NCBI RefSeq assembly: GCF_032854445.1
Contig: NC_088306.1
Coordinates: forward strand, 24,029,764 to 24,093,763
Source of the DNA: Liolophura sinensis
Taxonomy: Eukaryota; Mollusca; Polyplacophora; Chitonida; Chitonidae
Direction: 5' to 3'
DNA length: 64,000 bases
Notes under the pieces: generated by a model
The model's database searches: none
Seen by the model: the letters and a program-made list of their open reading frames with translations, nothing else
What the model was told of the DNA's origin: nothing
Translations under genes and position numbers: made by a program
Shown here: positions 48,448 to 59,604 of the stretch, in pieces
Position numbering within the stretch: position 1 is the first letter of the stretch
How the letters are laid out: each line of letters opens with the position of its first letter

Positions 48448-50389
48448 GTAACACAATTGTTTTTCGCTTATTGTAAGTTTGAGATTTAAGCAAACCTGTA
48501 ATGATTTTGCGATTTGTTCACTTTCTGTTACACGATGCGAAAGGCCCGAAAAGACAGAATCATAGCTTTGAAAGATAATGTTTACATGTCAGACGCCTTT
48601 TTGCCGTGTAGGTACACCCAATAACTGCACCACTGTAGACTGGTGTGTTTGGTTGTTGCAGTTCATTGATAGTAGCCATGTTTGAAAACAATTGTTTTTT
48701 TTTTCAAGTAAAAATAGTATAAGTGTATAATACTCACACGTAAGTAGCATGTTTACAAGAACAAAATGTCGACCTGACTGTAAATTAAAGTTTTTTTCTA
48801 TTGCCAAATTTTGGTGAGTAATTTGGATTGACGTATATCGCGTACAAAGTAAACGTCGACATGAGGCAATGTGTCTGTAGTTTTAATATACAGACGTCTT
48901 AACAGCTCTCGCATAAAGCATGATTACAGTGGTTTCACTGGTTACAGAAGATGTCTCGACTCATATAAACTTGCTTGTGACGGTATATGAAAATGTCGTC
49001 TGTCTTTCCACGACATATCCATCTTTCCCCAAAATTAATAGGCCTTCCATTGGAATGGCGTTAAGCTTTATTTGGCCGTGTGCTTTTGTGCACGCTGCAC
49101 GGCCTAAAAGCCTGCTGAAAGCTATTTTGCCTCTGGCGGCTCCATGTACATGCTCCTAAGGGACGGAAACCCATCCAAGCAGGTCAGGCGAAGGTATTTC
49201 TTGGTCTATCCTCAGTTCGATTCATTATCCACCTAATACATCTCAGTGCATCTTCTAGAACGACAGTGCAGTCCTTCTGGTAGGCCTAAGTGCATTATTT
49301 AAAGCGTTTTGCCTTGCTAGTTGCAAAGCCATTAAAAACAGTTTCCTCCATGATAATGCGTTAATACACTGGAAAGCACTCAAAGCAAATGTCAAAAACC
49401 CTATTCGTTTACGCACTGACCTCAAATACCTGGGTTTGTAGGCAGGGTTGACTCTCCAATATAATTTCAAGTCTGTATAAGTTAAATTAGTTTATCAATC
49501 CCACGGGGCAGCATTCCAAGCGCCGTGTTTTTCATACTCCCTGGCTGCTTTGAACAGTCAATATATATGCAGGTAGAGTGTGAGATGAGATTCCAGTGAA
49601 GTATATGTCGCTAAGGTTTTGTTAAGCAAACGCAATGTTTCTTGTTGACCGGAGTTTTCTCCCGTTGTTCCTCACGAAGATTCTATAGCCCTTCGATAGA
49701 TTGACAGCTTAACAAATGGTTTCAAAGATACGTTGTATATGATTTGATGACCTGTTACTACGAGTTCAATGATTAATAGCAATTGAAGACATCCCTGCAA
49801 CCGAGAAAACTAACTGTTTGTGTCATTATTCTCTTAAAACACTCTATTTGTTTGTCCATTATCTAAAATTTAATCTAACATCTTTTGTTGTGAAGGTGAA
49901 GTGGATAAAAGCAGCTCTATATAAAATTTAACGCTGCAGTTTAAAAAATTACCAACAAAATATGTCGCAACGAAAGCACTCGGCATACACAATCAAACAT
50001 TGTTATCTTGTGACGATTCAAGCTGAAAGGCATATAGTGTTCTTTACACTATAAAGTTACGTGGTTTTAAAGTATTAAATGTGTTTTTAAAAGTTGCCTT
50101 TGAAACCATGCAACCTTAAATTGAAACACAGCTTTTCTACATTTTCTCTGGGGAAAAATGTGTTAAATTTCTGAATGTATAGTAAAGTTGATTGAAGTCC
50201 ATTAAACGAAAATGTAGTTTATTTCACCGCTAGTGTTTGTCGTTGAGTTATCCATAGCCTGCCTGTGAGGTCCTGTTTAGAGAAAACTGCTAAGGGTAAT
50301 GTCCGTGGAAAACGAATTTGAGAGCTCTGAACAGTCTATGAACGATGCTTAATCTTTGGATAAAGAACTCGATTTCGATTTATTTTCAG
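48448..50389 (+). other. Neuroligin intron (1.9 kb)
   Basis: GT-AG intron of AT-rich sequence. No repeats or coding motifs were recognised. Confidence 0.88.
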
Positions 50390-50505
50390 AGACCCCAACA
50401 AACCATCTGCGCAATCTACGAGTCCGGAAGGAAATTCGAAAAACCGTTTTATTGATCTACGGTGGCCTGAATACGATGCCAAGACCCAGAATTATCTGCA
50501 CATAG
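50390..50505 (+). CDS. nlgn: Neuroligin exon 4 of the visible part (end of esterase-like domain)
   Basis: A short exon between a TTATTTTCAG acceptor and a GTAGGG donor. The first base completes the GGN Gly codon of exon 3. It then reads DPNKPSAQ, later NRFIDLRWPEYDAKTQNYLHI, and ends with the first base of a Gly codon. This matches the vertebrate block GDPNQP..W..Y.P..QLYLHIG. Its length (116 bases) leaves the frame consistent: 1 base in, 38 codons, 1 base out. It carries the C-terminal helix and linker of the globular domain. It is too short to be noticed as an open reading frame and was found by matching phase and family motifs. Confidence 0.93.
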
Positions 50506-51681
50506 GTAGGGTTCTTGAATGTTAATGTCCAGAGGTTCGGTCTGGGTTCCAAGTCTCTAGCTGAACAACCGTACACAATGTGACACTCTACTTGACTGTT
50601 AGAACACGCCTGTAATGTCAATGAATGGTCAACTTCATGTACGGTGCGGTCTACCAGAAAATGTGTTCTTATAGTTGGTTTAGGGTATTTACTATTGGTT
50701 GCTGCATTGATTCCGTGCTTGACCATTATACCCTGGCCCTTGTAAACTTTTGATGCGGAAGGCTGGCGAATCAAGGTTACTAGTTTTAGCAATTAGTCCG
50801 TGTCCTCCACGTAGGGTATGACATCCGACTGGCAGTCCAGACCCTCATTTCCGCAAAATGGTCGCATCTACAAAATGGTCGCATTAATAATACATTGACT
50901 CAGTGCCGTCGTGGCCTTTGAAAATTTGGTCGTAATTGTGTTCCTTAAGCTCTTATGGTATCTCCTAATAGATCTGCACTGTAACAGACGTATACCTCCC
51001 ACTCGAAGCAGAAATACCGCTTCCAGTGGAGTCCGAGCGCAAATGGGGATAAGAGTTAACGCAATCGGTTTTCATTGTTATGACTATTAGTGGATTGCAT
51101 GATAACGTTTGAAGGACAATCCATACCAAAAACGTTAAGACGTGAAACTAATGACTAAAGCATCATGATGGTCGTAAAATCACAGGAAACGGGACGGCAT
51201 TACAACAAATCAAACAACATTATGGTATCAGAATAGCGCCACTATTGTGGACATTAGAGGCAATGTTCTCATTGTCTGTTCACGAACACCAACATGGCAA
51301 CAATCCTTAACCGCTACAAATTTTGAGAAAAAAGATGTGGCAAAATTTCATGACGATAGTTGCCAAAGGGTGGGGGGAGAGGCGGGGGTGCAATGAAAAG
51401 AAAGGAACGCGTACTCCTCTCAGAGGTCCTGTAAGTCTCCAAATCTTCATGGGGTACCTTTTGCTGAGCAATGGCCAGTCGAATCGAAGCCGGATTGGTC
51501 GTAGTTATCGTCTTGTGAACAGTGTATGAGTACTTCATGTAAGCTACCACTTTGTCCGCCAATCGTCAACCGACAGGCAGGAATTAACTCAGACTACACG
51601 GCTTTGGCCTGACGGTTTCCCCAGTTTATCCCTCTACCGATTACCTAATCAGTTGTTAATAATATATTTGTTGAATATATT

Positions 51682-51723
51682 AATAATTAGGGCATATATA
51701 ATTTAATATATGCCCTAATTATT
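51682..51723. repeat. Perfect 18-bp inverted repeat (6-base loop)
   Basis: Arms 51682-51699 (AATAATTAGGGCATATAT) and 51706-51723 are exact complements. CCTAATTATTGC at 51714-51725 is repeated at 51730-51741. Confidence 0.95.
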
Positions 51724-51984
51724 GCCGGCCTAATTATTGCAGATACTGATTAAATGAAAAGAAAACAATAAAAATGAACAGAGTATTTTCAAGATCCAAG
51801 ACCATCCAGGAAAATAGTGCGATTCATTTTAGAATTTTCCCAACCGAGAAACTAAGATGAAAAAAAGAAAATTGTTTATGGCAGTTTACCGGACATATAC
51901 TTCACCTTAGTGTTTTCTTTGGATGCGGTGATCCAGTGTCCTCCTCTAACTCTTATCACTTTTTTGGGCCTTAAGTGGGAAGGC

Positions 51985-52107
51985 ACGCTAGCAACCTTTG
52001 GATGGTCGTGGGTTTTCCCCTGGGCTTTGCCCCGTTTTCTGTCCGCCGTCGTAGAAGTGAACTATTACGGCTTAACAAAACACCAATCAAATAAATAAAT
52101 AAATGAT
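51985..52107 (+). mobile_element. SINE A 3' half
   Basis: AGCAACCTTTGGATGGTCGT, then CCCTGGGCTTTGCCCCGTTT, then CAATCAAATAAATAAATAAA. Inside a neuroligin intron, sense orientation. Confidence 0.92.
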
Positions 52108-52394
52108 TAATCACCTTCTTAGATACAAGTGCTAATTAACGCTGATATCAAGCTTGATAAGGGCATAAGACTGTATACCCAAACGTAGCTACAGAAATAA
52201 TAGAATTTGCTATATGTATATAACCGCGTTATTTTGTCCACTTATGCATTTGAAATCCCACTCAAAGAAGTCCTGTTCTTCCATTAGAGAGTCTAGAAGT
52301 GGATATATAGGCCAGGTATTAATCAGGGGAAGTGTGATCGTTAGGCTGGATGTTTCTTTTGTACATTTACTTTGCTCTTTATTTATTTTTCAAG

Positions 52395-53185
52395 GTAAAC
52401 GACCGAAGATATCGCACCACTACCGAGGGCGGAAGATCGCTCTGTGGCTGGACTTAATCCCCAAACTCCATCATCCGTACGACAAGACTACCGACAGCGA
52501 TGCGCTGGAGAGTTCCACTGACATGTCCACGTTTGACGAGCCGGAACGCCTGTGGGACAGTAATGATATCTTACCATTCTTCATGACTGTCCCACCGACC
52601 ACTAAGCCTCTGACAGAGAACATCACGACGGCTCTGAACGCTATGAATCTCACTACTGCCCCGAGCGTCGTCTCGTCTGAGCGAACGAGGAACTCATCAA
52701 CTCTTGCCCCCGAACTCTCAAATACCCCCCGGCCAGCTTCCAGAGGAACAGGCACCGACGGGAATGGTTTGCCCTTAAGCATCACAATAGCGGTTGGGTG
52801 CTCCTTGTTATTCCTTAATATATTGATTTTCGCCGGAATATTTTATCAACGTCACAAAATTCTGAAACATAAAAAGGCCAAAAACAACGTGAAAGATATC
52901 AAATTTCGAGCAAAGGATGTCATGGACGAGAAAAACTCTGAGCTAGAGGCGGTGGATTTACTGTCCAAAACCGAGAGCGGGCACGTTACGGATAAAATAA
53001 AAATGGCAGAAACACAAAACAGTGACATGTTTGTACCAAACCGGACGTATTTTCATGTGGCCAATCAAAACAACGATAGATATGAAAGAGGCCATGGTCC
53101 CCATGGTTACACATCTATGCAACACGTGGAACAGCCCATTTATTCAGGACGAAAGGGGTGCAAAGTGAAATTCGTGACAAGTTGA
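52395..53185 (+). CDS. nlgn: Neuroligin last visible exon: end of domain, stalk, transmembrane helix, cytoplasmic tail, stop
   Basis: The acceptor is ATTTTTCAAG and the frame runs 263 codons including TGA at 53183-53185. It starts HYRGRKIALWLDLIPKLH, the terminal helix of the neuroligin domain. A Ser/Thr/Pro-rich stalk follows with three N-glycosylation sequons (NIT, NLT, NSS). One membrane helix at about 52769-52846 (LSITIAVGCSLLFLNILIFA) is close to vertebrate neuroligins. A Lys-rich stop-transfer follows, then a tail of roughly 115 residues ending in KFVTS. That end is not a class I PDZ ligand (S/T-x-hydrophobic), unlike the usual neuroligin C-terminus. Either this isoform lacks PDZ binding or a further spliced exon replaces the last residues. 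The open frame also extends upstream of the acceptor (from 52214), but that part is intronic. Confidence 0.93.
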
Positions 53186-55369
53186 TGACATTCTTCACAA
53201 TCCGACTTAAATTAATCATCCACGTTTTCCTATCATTCTGTGTTGGAAATATACGTCTTTGGTTTGAATGTTTATTCCCTCTTTCTTTTCAGCTGCGGCA
53301 GAAACAGCGAATCAGTTGAATGAGTTTGTATTCGTGGAAGAGAAAGAAACATGCAGGAAGAATTTTTCACCCTTTAATTGTGACTAAGGATATTTACTTT
53401 ACAGATATCGTCCCATATAATTGGTGTTCATGCGGAGACGTTTTACGTGAGACGTTTCAGGTGGCAACAATAATTTTACGGATGTGTTTGCTTTCCATGT
53501 CTAATGAAGCATCCTTGGACTTCGTCTGTGATGGCTCAACAGTAATGGAATTTGACTAGCACCAGCTAGGCAATAAGCCTTTTTGTGGACCGTTCGTTAG
53601 AGGCTAATCGGCTTGTGGCAAGCAAAGCTGGGTGTGAAAATACATGCCGTTACAAGCAGCCGTAGTGATATAATGGCAAAGCGAGCCGATCCAAATCTAA
53701 TATCGAACGCCTTAAAATTTGGCCCGGTTGGTAATAAGACCGTATTGGGTAGGCTGGCTGAATTCGGAACAAACAGAAGAATTCCAAAAAAGTGACAGGG
53801 CTGGAGAAAAGTGTGATCGAATTATTCGTGCATAAGTTTATTTATTTTGTCCACTGGAACGCTTTGCTGGCACGCGCCACATCATCGAATCCGATCAGAT
53901 GTCAGTTTAATTCAGCCTCAAAAATGCATTTTATTCATTGGTTTTGCTTAATTAAAACTAAGTAATTTGCAAAAGGATATTGGTGTTTGACAGATCAGAA
54001 AGTCGGCATACATGAAGGAAGTGAAATGATTTTTCCCATAACTGCAAGTGCCTTCCTGGGATAACTGATACGTTAACTGTAAAAATTCATATCAGTTATT
54101 TATCTATCACAATCTCTTAAATTAAAATGCTAAAAAATTGCTCTTTTTACCCAAAAGTACGAAACAGATATCGAGGGAATTATTGTCAGTTCTCTCGTTT
54201 TCCAATTTCACAAACGTTTTTGTGTTTACTAATAATATTCAACACTTTGTGTTTGTTCTAACACCATCACTGTATATATAAAAATTCTATCACTAATCCA
54301 CTTTATTAAAAACCAAGGATGTAAAACATTCTTATACGTATTAAAATGTCTTATTCTGTATTATATTAATATTCTATCTCTTCGTATTTTTGCACGCTTC
54401 ACATTCGTCGATTTCTTTTAAAGTGTATGATTCAATAGACGAATGGTTGCATACCCATTCACAGTCAGAGCTTTCGAGCTTTATCCTAGTGGCCATTAGC
54501 CGTTATCCTAGTGGCCATTGGCTGTCTTCTAGTGGCCATTGGCCTGTTTTACAAAACCATTTTGCGCTGAACCCCAAAACTTTAATGTTCTATACAAAAC
54601 TAAATATTTGAAGCTATGCGTTCAATCTTGGTTAAAATTGTACAAGCACAGCCTAGAATTTGTGGCACATATTTAAGTCTTGTAAGTCTAGGATGGAATT
54701 CGAAATCGCGTTGTTATAAGGGCAGAGGAATATAACCCCTCTGTCTGAAAAGCAGTCCACAGATTAAGGTACTAATATTAAGGTAACCATAGATTAAGTT
54801 ATTATAATATATCATGCATGTATCTACAGATTGATGATCCGCAATTTCTTTGCCTGGTTCAACAAATTTTGTGCAATAGCACAAAGTATATGAGTCAGTA
54901 TGGCTGTGGCAGTAGGTTCAGCAGTTTACCAGTTACATAGGGATGTACGATTTTAACTCTGGTTTCTACTCCGTTTACTTCATATATAATCTTCACGGCA
55001 TCTTAAAAGTCATTTGTTCACAAATATGACTCCAATGAGCATTCAAGTAAATAAGTAAATTAATAAATAAATATGAACATACATAAATAAACTATGCAAA
55101 TATAAATGACGTCAGTTTAAAGATGACACATTCGCATATTCCTCCTTCCAATGTAAATTGTCTTCAAGTTTATAAAACACAACCGTTTATGTTTTTTTTA
55201 AATCCGTTCACCAGTTGGAAGAGAATCTTATCTGAAGCGAACAAATCTGACACTATATGGTGTCAGCAAGTTAACAATGTAATGTGGCAAGACGTGATTA
55301 TAGTAAAGTAAGTGAGGCAATGCCTCTGGATTTAAGTCAAGGAAGTAGTAACATCTTCAAGGTTTTGCT
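53186..55369. other. Neuroligin 3' flank
   Basis: Probably begins with the 3' untranslated region. An acceptor-like CTTTCTTTTCAG ends at 53292 and could open an alternative last exon. No canonical AATAAA was seen close to the stop. Contains the 22-bp tandem repeat. Confidence 0.5.
54481..54546. repeat. 3 x 22-bp tandem repeat
   Basis: Unit TTATCCTAGTGGCCATTGGC plus two bases, with a few substitutions between units. Confidence 0.95.
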
Positions 55370-55560
55370 TTATGTTGGCGTAGGAGACGGGGTGAAGTGT
55401 CATGTGTGGTGTCTTCGGCATGACACATCAGTGGCGGCAGTACTATGGCGGCATGAACTCGCCCTGTCACAAGAAAACACAGTATATGTACACACACCTC
55501 GTTGTCATATGACTGAAAAGATGTTAAGTACGACGTCAACCCCAAGTATTCTTACATTTT
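55370..55560 (+). mobile_element. SINE B, body type 2, 5'-truncated
   Basis: GTCATGTGTGGTGTCTTCGG, then AACTCGCCCTGTCACAAGAA, then GATGTTAAGTACGACGTCAA and CCCCAAG. Matches the copy at 10-345. Confidence 0.9.
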
Positions 55561-55625
55561 AGCTTATTAATATTTCTTTCTCTCCACATGAATAAATACA
55601 AATGAGATTTGATTTATTCATTGAT

Positions 55626-55777
55626 GCCGTAAGTGGGAAGATCTGTCGCCAACCTGCGGATGGTCGTGGGTTTGCCCCGTGCTCTGCCCAGTTTCCTCCC
55701 ACCATAATGCTGGCCGCTGTTGTATAAGTGAAATATTCTTGAGTATTGCGTAAAATGCCAGTCAAATAAATAAATAA
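55626..55777 (+). mobile_element. SINE A, 5'-truncated, with 14-bp target-site duplication
   Basis: It runs from GCCGTAAGTGGGAAGATCTG through CTGCGGATGGTCGTGGGTTT to CAGTCAAATAAATAAATAA. ATTTATTCATTGAT at 55612-55625 and ATTTATTCACTGAT at 55778-55791 form a 14-bp duplication with one mismatch. 5' truncation at integration is typical of LINE-driven insertion. Confidence 0.92.
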
Positions 55778-56034
55778 ATTTATTCACTGATTTCAATGTG
55801 TTTATATATCAGGCTCAATAATTTGTCAATCTACTATGGTAGTCAGATTTTTAGCGTAGATAATTAACAAGATAATGACAAACTTTTCCGCGTGTGACGC
55901 ACTTTCGCGCCATATGCTTGGAAGACGAGTGGTCGTCAATGAACTTACCATGTACGACAAACCAGCCAACTCGAGCCGTCGACGTCTTCAAATTAAAGAT
56001 AGATGCCCTATATTAACAATGTGGAGAGCGTGTA

Positions 56035-56150
56035 AGTGTTAAAATTCTTAGATTAAATTGTTGCGGGGAGTGAACCCGAACCCTGTGTTCCAGCAGAAGG
56101 TCCTCCCCTGTTTGATTATCACAACACTGCGCTCCCCAACACGCCACTGA
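56035..56150 (-). mobile_element. Possible tRNA-like SINE head
   Basis: On the minus strand AGGGTTCGGGTTCACTCCCC is B-box-like and CAGTGGCGTGTTGGGGAGCG lies upstream of it. No body was recognised. Confidence 0.35.
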
Positions 56151-56599
56151 ATTGCAAAAAACTGTAGATGCAGAAAATAAAACTGAGTGTAAATTGTAAT
56201 GTAGAACGTGCTCTTTGTTCAGAAGAGTATTCCGTGCAGTATTGATATATATGTGGGAAGATACTCTCATAGACAAGTGGAAACAGCTTTTGTCAATATA
56301 CAAATGCACTTTTACAAAATTTTCTGCGGTTTTCCTAGGTGCTTGTAGCAATCCTCATCTGTAGAGGTATCCAATCTACCGAGAAGCCAAAGGATGCAGT
56401 CTTGTCAATAGCGCGACGTTGTTGAGCAAGTTTGAGCTCAAAGGGTGCGGAAAGTCGACCAGCTCATTCTTAAGGCTGCACATAACTCGTGGAAGATAGA
56501 GACAAATTTACAGTTGGCAATAACATCGAAGCCATTACACAACCTCCATTAGCAATACCCGTCAGTGGCGTCTCGACAGGGTTGTAAACTTTGTACAAC

Positions 56600-57215
56600 G
56601 GGTGTTGATATTTCGGAACCCAAGGCTGTATACCGCTTTCGCGCCAAAGAAGAAAAGCAGTAGATCATTCGCCTGGAGACCGCGAGAGGTACAAGAAACA
56701 TTGTTGATCTGTGTTATACTGGGCTTTCACGGGGTGACGCCCCATGGGCAAATCGTACATTTTCTGACGCGGGCGTCATTAATGACTCCGCACTCCGTGC
56801 GGTGTGAATCTAAGCGGGAAATCCCCTAGTGTTAAACTGCGCCGGTCCTACAATGGTTTGTAACATTGGTATAAATCCACGAAGATTTATTTCTAGAAAT
56901 CGGATCTCTTGCCGACAAGATCCGAGCCCTAAGCGGCATTTTGATGGTCTTTTGGACGCGGACAGACAGGTTAAATTGCATTTACACCCCTGTTTCGACT
57001 GTAGATCAATTACCTGCGATGACATGCTGCTATGTTTTATTGATTTTAATCTCTCCGGTCGTTCGAACCCCCTGCAATCATTCCAGCTCGGCTCGGCCAA
57101 TAAAGAATAGCTCAAACGCGCCTCTTTACGGCCTTCTTTTCATACCTCTCCTCCGCCATCTGTTGCGAACGCGATGTCTCCAGCCGCCACACCATCCGCC
57201 CGATTCGTAATAGAC
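56600..57215. other. GC-richer unique stretch with open frames on both strands
   Basis: Frames at 56602-56829, 56829-57110 and 56941-57210 (+) and 56810-57115 (-) overlap. No protein family was recognised. It lies 3.4 kb beyond the neuroligin stop. Confidence 0.3.
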
Positions 57216-58689
57216 CGGAATCGTTTTTCAGGGGTTACGCTCGCATTTGTGGAAGCAACTTTTAAGGTGTCTCTAGCAGCCTGCTAAATGTTTAACGCTC
57301 TTGTGGCCCCGTCAGTATTTTATCATCGGTATAGCGAAAAGCTACTGATTACTTACAGATGTTCACTTGTTTATTGGTATAGTCATTTAACTTTTTGTTT
57401 TGACGCAAAGTTCAAGAAAATTTTACTAGCGCATAATTGACGTACAATGCGGGTCCGGGAGTTTAAAGGTGGACAAAGCTTCATCAAACACTTAACCAAC
57501 TTACCAATTAACTGTCAGTTCTCCTGTGGGAAATTCACGCCAGCTAGAGAAACCGGATCTATAGAACATTCTTTCACCCACAATTTAGTTAAAGGCTCTT
57601 TTTCCAACTCAAAGCAATTAGATCTCTTGAAAAAGCAGATCCCTGAAAACATTTGCTTACAAGCGTATTCAAAACAGCAGAATGGCAGTTCCATAAATAT
57701 TCAACAACGGTAATACATCACACATACGTTTTGAATGTTTTAGAGGAATTACGATGCATGTTTAGTGACTTTTTATTTGTCTCGACATGCGTAGAAACAG
57801 TTATCACCTTAATGAAAGCGATTTCACCTTAGTGAAATTAAACTGTTTTCACCTAGGTGAGTCTTTGCGTCGAAAAGACATTCGCATACCAACTGTCAAC
57901 GAATAAGAAAGTTCCAGATCAATAATCGCGAGGCCAGTTTCCAAAACGACGCATAGCACAAGCCACCAAAGAACTGAAAAAGCCTATAAAGACTGAAAAT
58001 AGAACGGAATCATGTAGAGAGAAGCAGTCAACAGTTTCAGTGATGTTGGATAGACACTAGGTCTTTTTAATATTCTAATATTTTTCTATCGTCCGTTTTG
58101 CGGTTTTCAAGTAACTTTTCATTCTGTAAACAGCTTTCTGCTGAATGTCATTGTTTATTGATATCATTGATGGTCCATACAGAAATAAGTCTTATTACTT
58201 AATGAGCCGTAATCGTGCCAATTCAGAACCATACAATTTTCCCTCGCAAACGACTCAAATTCGCTTGGATTACAGGTTGTAGGGTTACTCGTAGCTCGTT
58301 GACGAGTTTCTTAAGCTTTCTATTGCAACCAAGGGCCCAGCCAGGGAGGACAGCATTCCCTGTTCAACGCCGTGTTGACGGGCAATACTAATCAGTGTGC
58401 ATACAATTGTGCAATCTGTGCATCCATTATTTGGAGAAACTTGGCACTGTTATCCAGAAGTAAGCTATGGGCTACTGCGTAACAGATTTCTCATTTGCGT
58501 GCAGACAGGCAATGGGAATAAGAGCTTAACTCTTAAGAGCCCTTCATATGTCACTACTCTCGCTGGCCTCGCCGCGGCCAACCGTTCGAGAGCCCTTGAT
58601 ATCGCACGCCCTAAGTCAGCTTTCGCAGTGGGCAGGCAGGTTTTGTTTCGAGTATATGTTTACAAACTTTTCTTGATTGTTGTTTAATG
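57216..58689. other. Unassigned sequence
   Basis: Short frames only; nothing recognised. Confidence 0.6.
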
Positions 58690-58960
58690 CTATGTATGGA
58701 TGGTAGTAACCGAAGTGCCTGTGTTAAACCATCGATCTTTGTCAAGATCTTAACGACTTTTCCCACGTGTTTCGAACAGATGTGCACAAAATAATTGTGG
58801 AAGGCACAAACGGCCATGCGGGCGTCCTCGATCGCTAATTTTCACTAATGTCGCATACACAAGACCGGGACAATCCACACATTGTTTGACCGCTGCCGGT
58901 TTTGAACCCACGCCTACTGCTTCCCAGTGATTACGGATGTCGTCGATCACTAATTGTCAC
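58690..58960 (-). mobile_element. SINE D with tRNA-like head
   Basis: On the minus strand a tRNA-like head (GCGTGGGTTCAAAACCGGCA) is followed by GTGGGAAAAGTCGTTAAGAT, then CTTGACAAAGATCGATGGTT and TAACACAGGCACTTCGG. The head-side ~100 bp recurs at 58942-59037. Confidence 0.78.
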
Positions 58961-59040
58961 CAACGTATCATATAGTTAGACCAAGAGAAACTACACACCC
59001 CTTGACCCACGCCTCCTGTTTCCCAGTTATTAAAGGTCAA
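58942..59040 (-). repeat. Second copy of a SINE head segment (113-bp period)
   Basis: TCGATCACTAATTGTCACCA and later ACCCACGCCTCCTGTTTCCC repeat TCGATCGCTAATTTTCACTA and ACCCACGCCTACTGCTTCCC of the segment that starts at 58829. The two are in direct orientation. Confidence 0.75.
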
Positions 59041-59079
59041 GCACCACTGGACCACGACTCACTCGCATACGATGGTTTT

Positions 59080-59240
59080 CCGCTAGGTAACCTCTTTTTC
59101 CTGAACCCAAAATTTTAATCACCGTTGTATAAGTGAGGCATGCTGCAGCGCATCATTATAGATATCATTGAACTAAGCCACATAAATAATCCAGTTGTTA
59201 TTAACAAAGTAAAAAATAAATAAATAAATAAATAGAATTA
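59080..59240 (+). mobile_element. SINE A-like 3' end, badly degraded
   Basis: GATGGTTTTCCGCTAGGTAA, then ATCACCGTTGTATAAGTGAG, with a TAAATAAATAAATAAATAG tail after an interruption. Confidence 0.55.
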
Positions 59241-59604
59241 ATAGGAAAGAAAAAGAGAAAAAAAGCGGCATAATTTTCAGTGCCGCACCATAAGGGACGT
59301 AAATCACTAAGCATGTTCTCTCTCTGATGATGACTTTGCGGGGGGATCTTGTTCAATTCTCTGGTTATGATTTGCCCGTGGCTATAATAATATATTCTGC
59401 AGAAGACATGCAACGCTTACTCCGAAAGCTATCATTTGCCCCTCCGGGAATCTATACAATAATTATACTTCATGCACCACCAATTCTTCATGTATAACTT
59501 GACGGCTAGATGAAGAAGATCACAGTCAAGTGGGTCGAGCGTAAAATATAGGTCATTACCCATCAGTCTGGAATAGAAAAGAGCCTGTTACATAATGCAA
59601 CACT

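Larger units (their letters stand above)
50506..52394 (+). other. Neuroligin intron (1.9 kb)
   Basis: GT-AG intron. It contains a perfect 18-bp-stem AT-rich hairpin (51682-51723) and a 5'-truncated SINE A copy (51985-52107); otherwise nothing was recognised. Confidence 0.88.

Noticed and set aside
53293-53400. Extra neuroligin exon after the stop codon
   Set aside because: The acceptor looks good, but no strong in-phase donor precedes it and the translated product is not family-like; kept only as a finding to test.
58829-59040. Two-unit repeat as a CRISPR-like array
   Set aside because: Only two imperfect long units, SINE-derived, in a eukaryotic genome.
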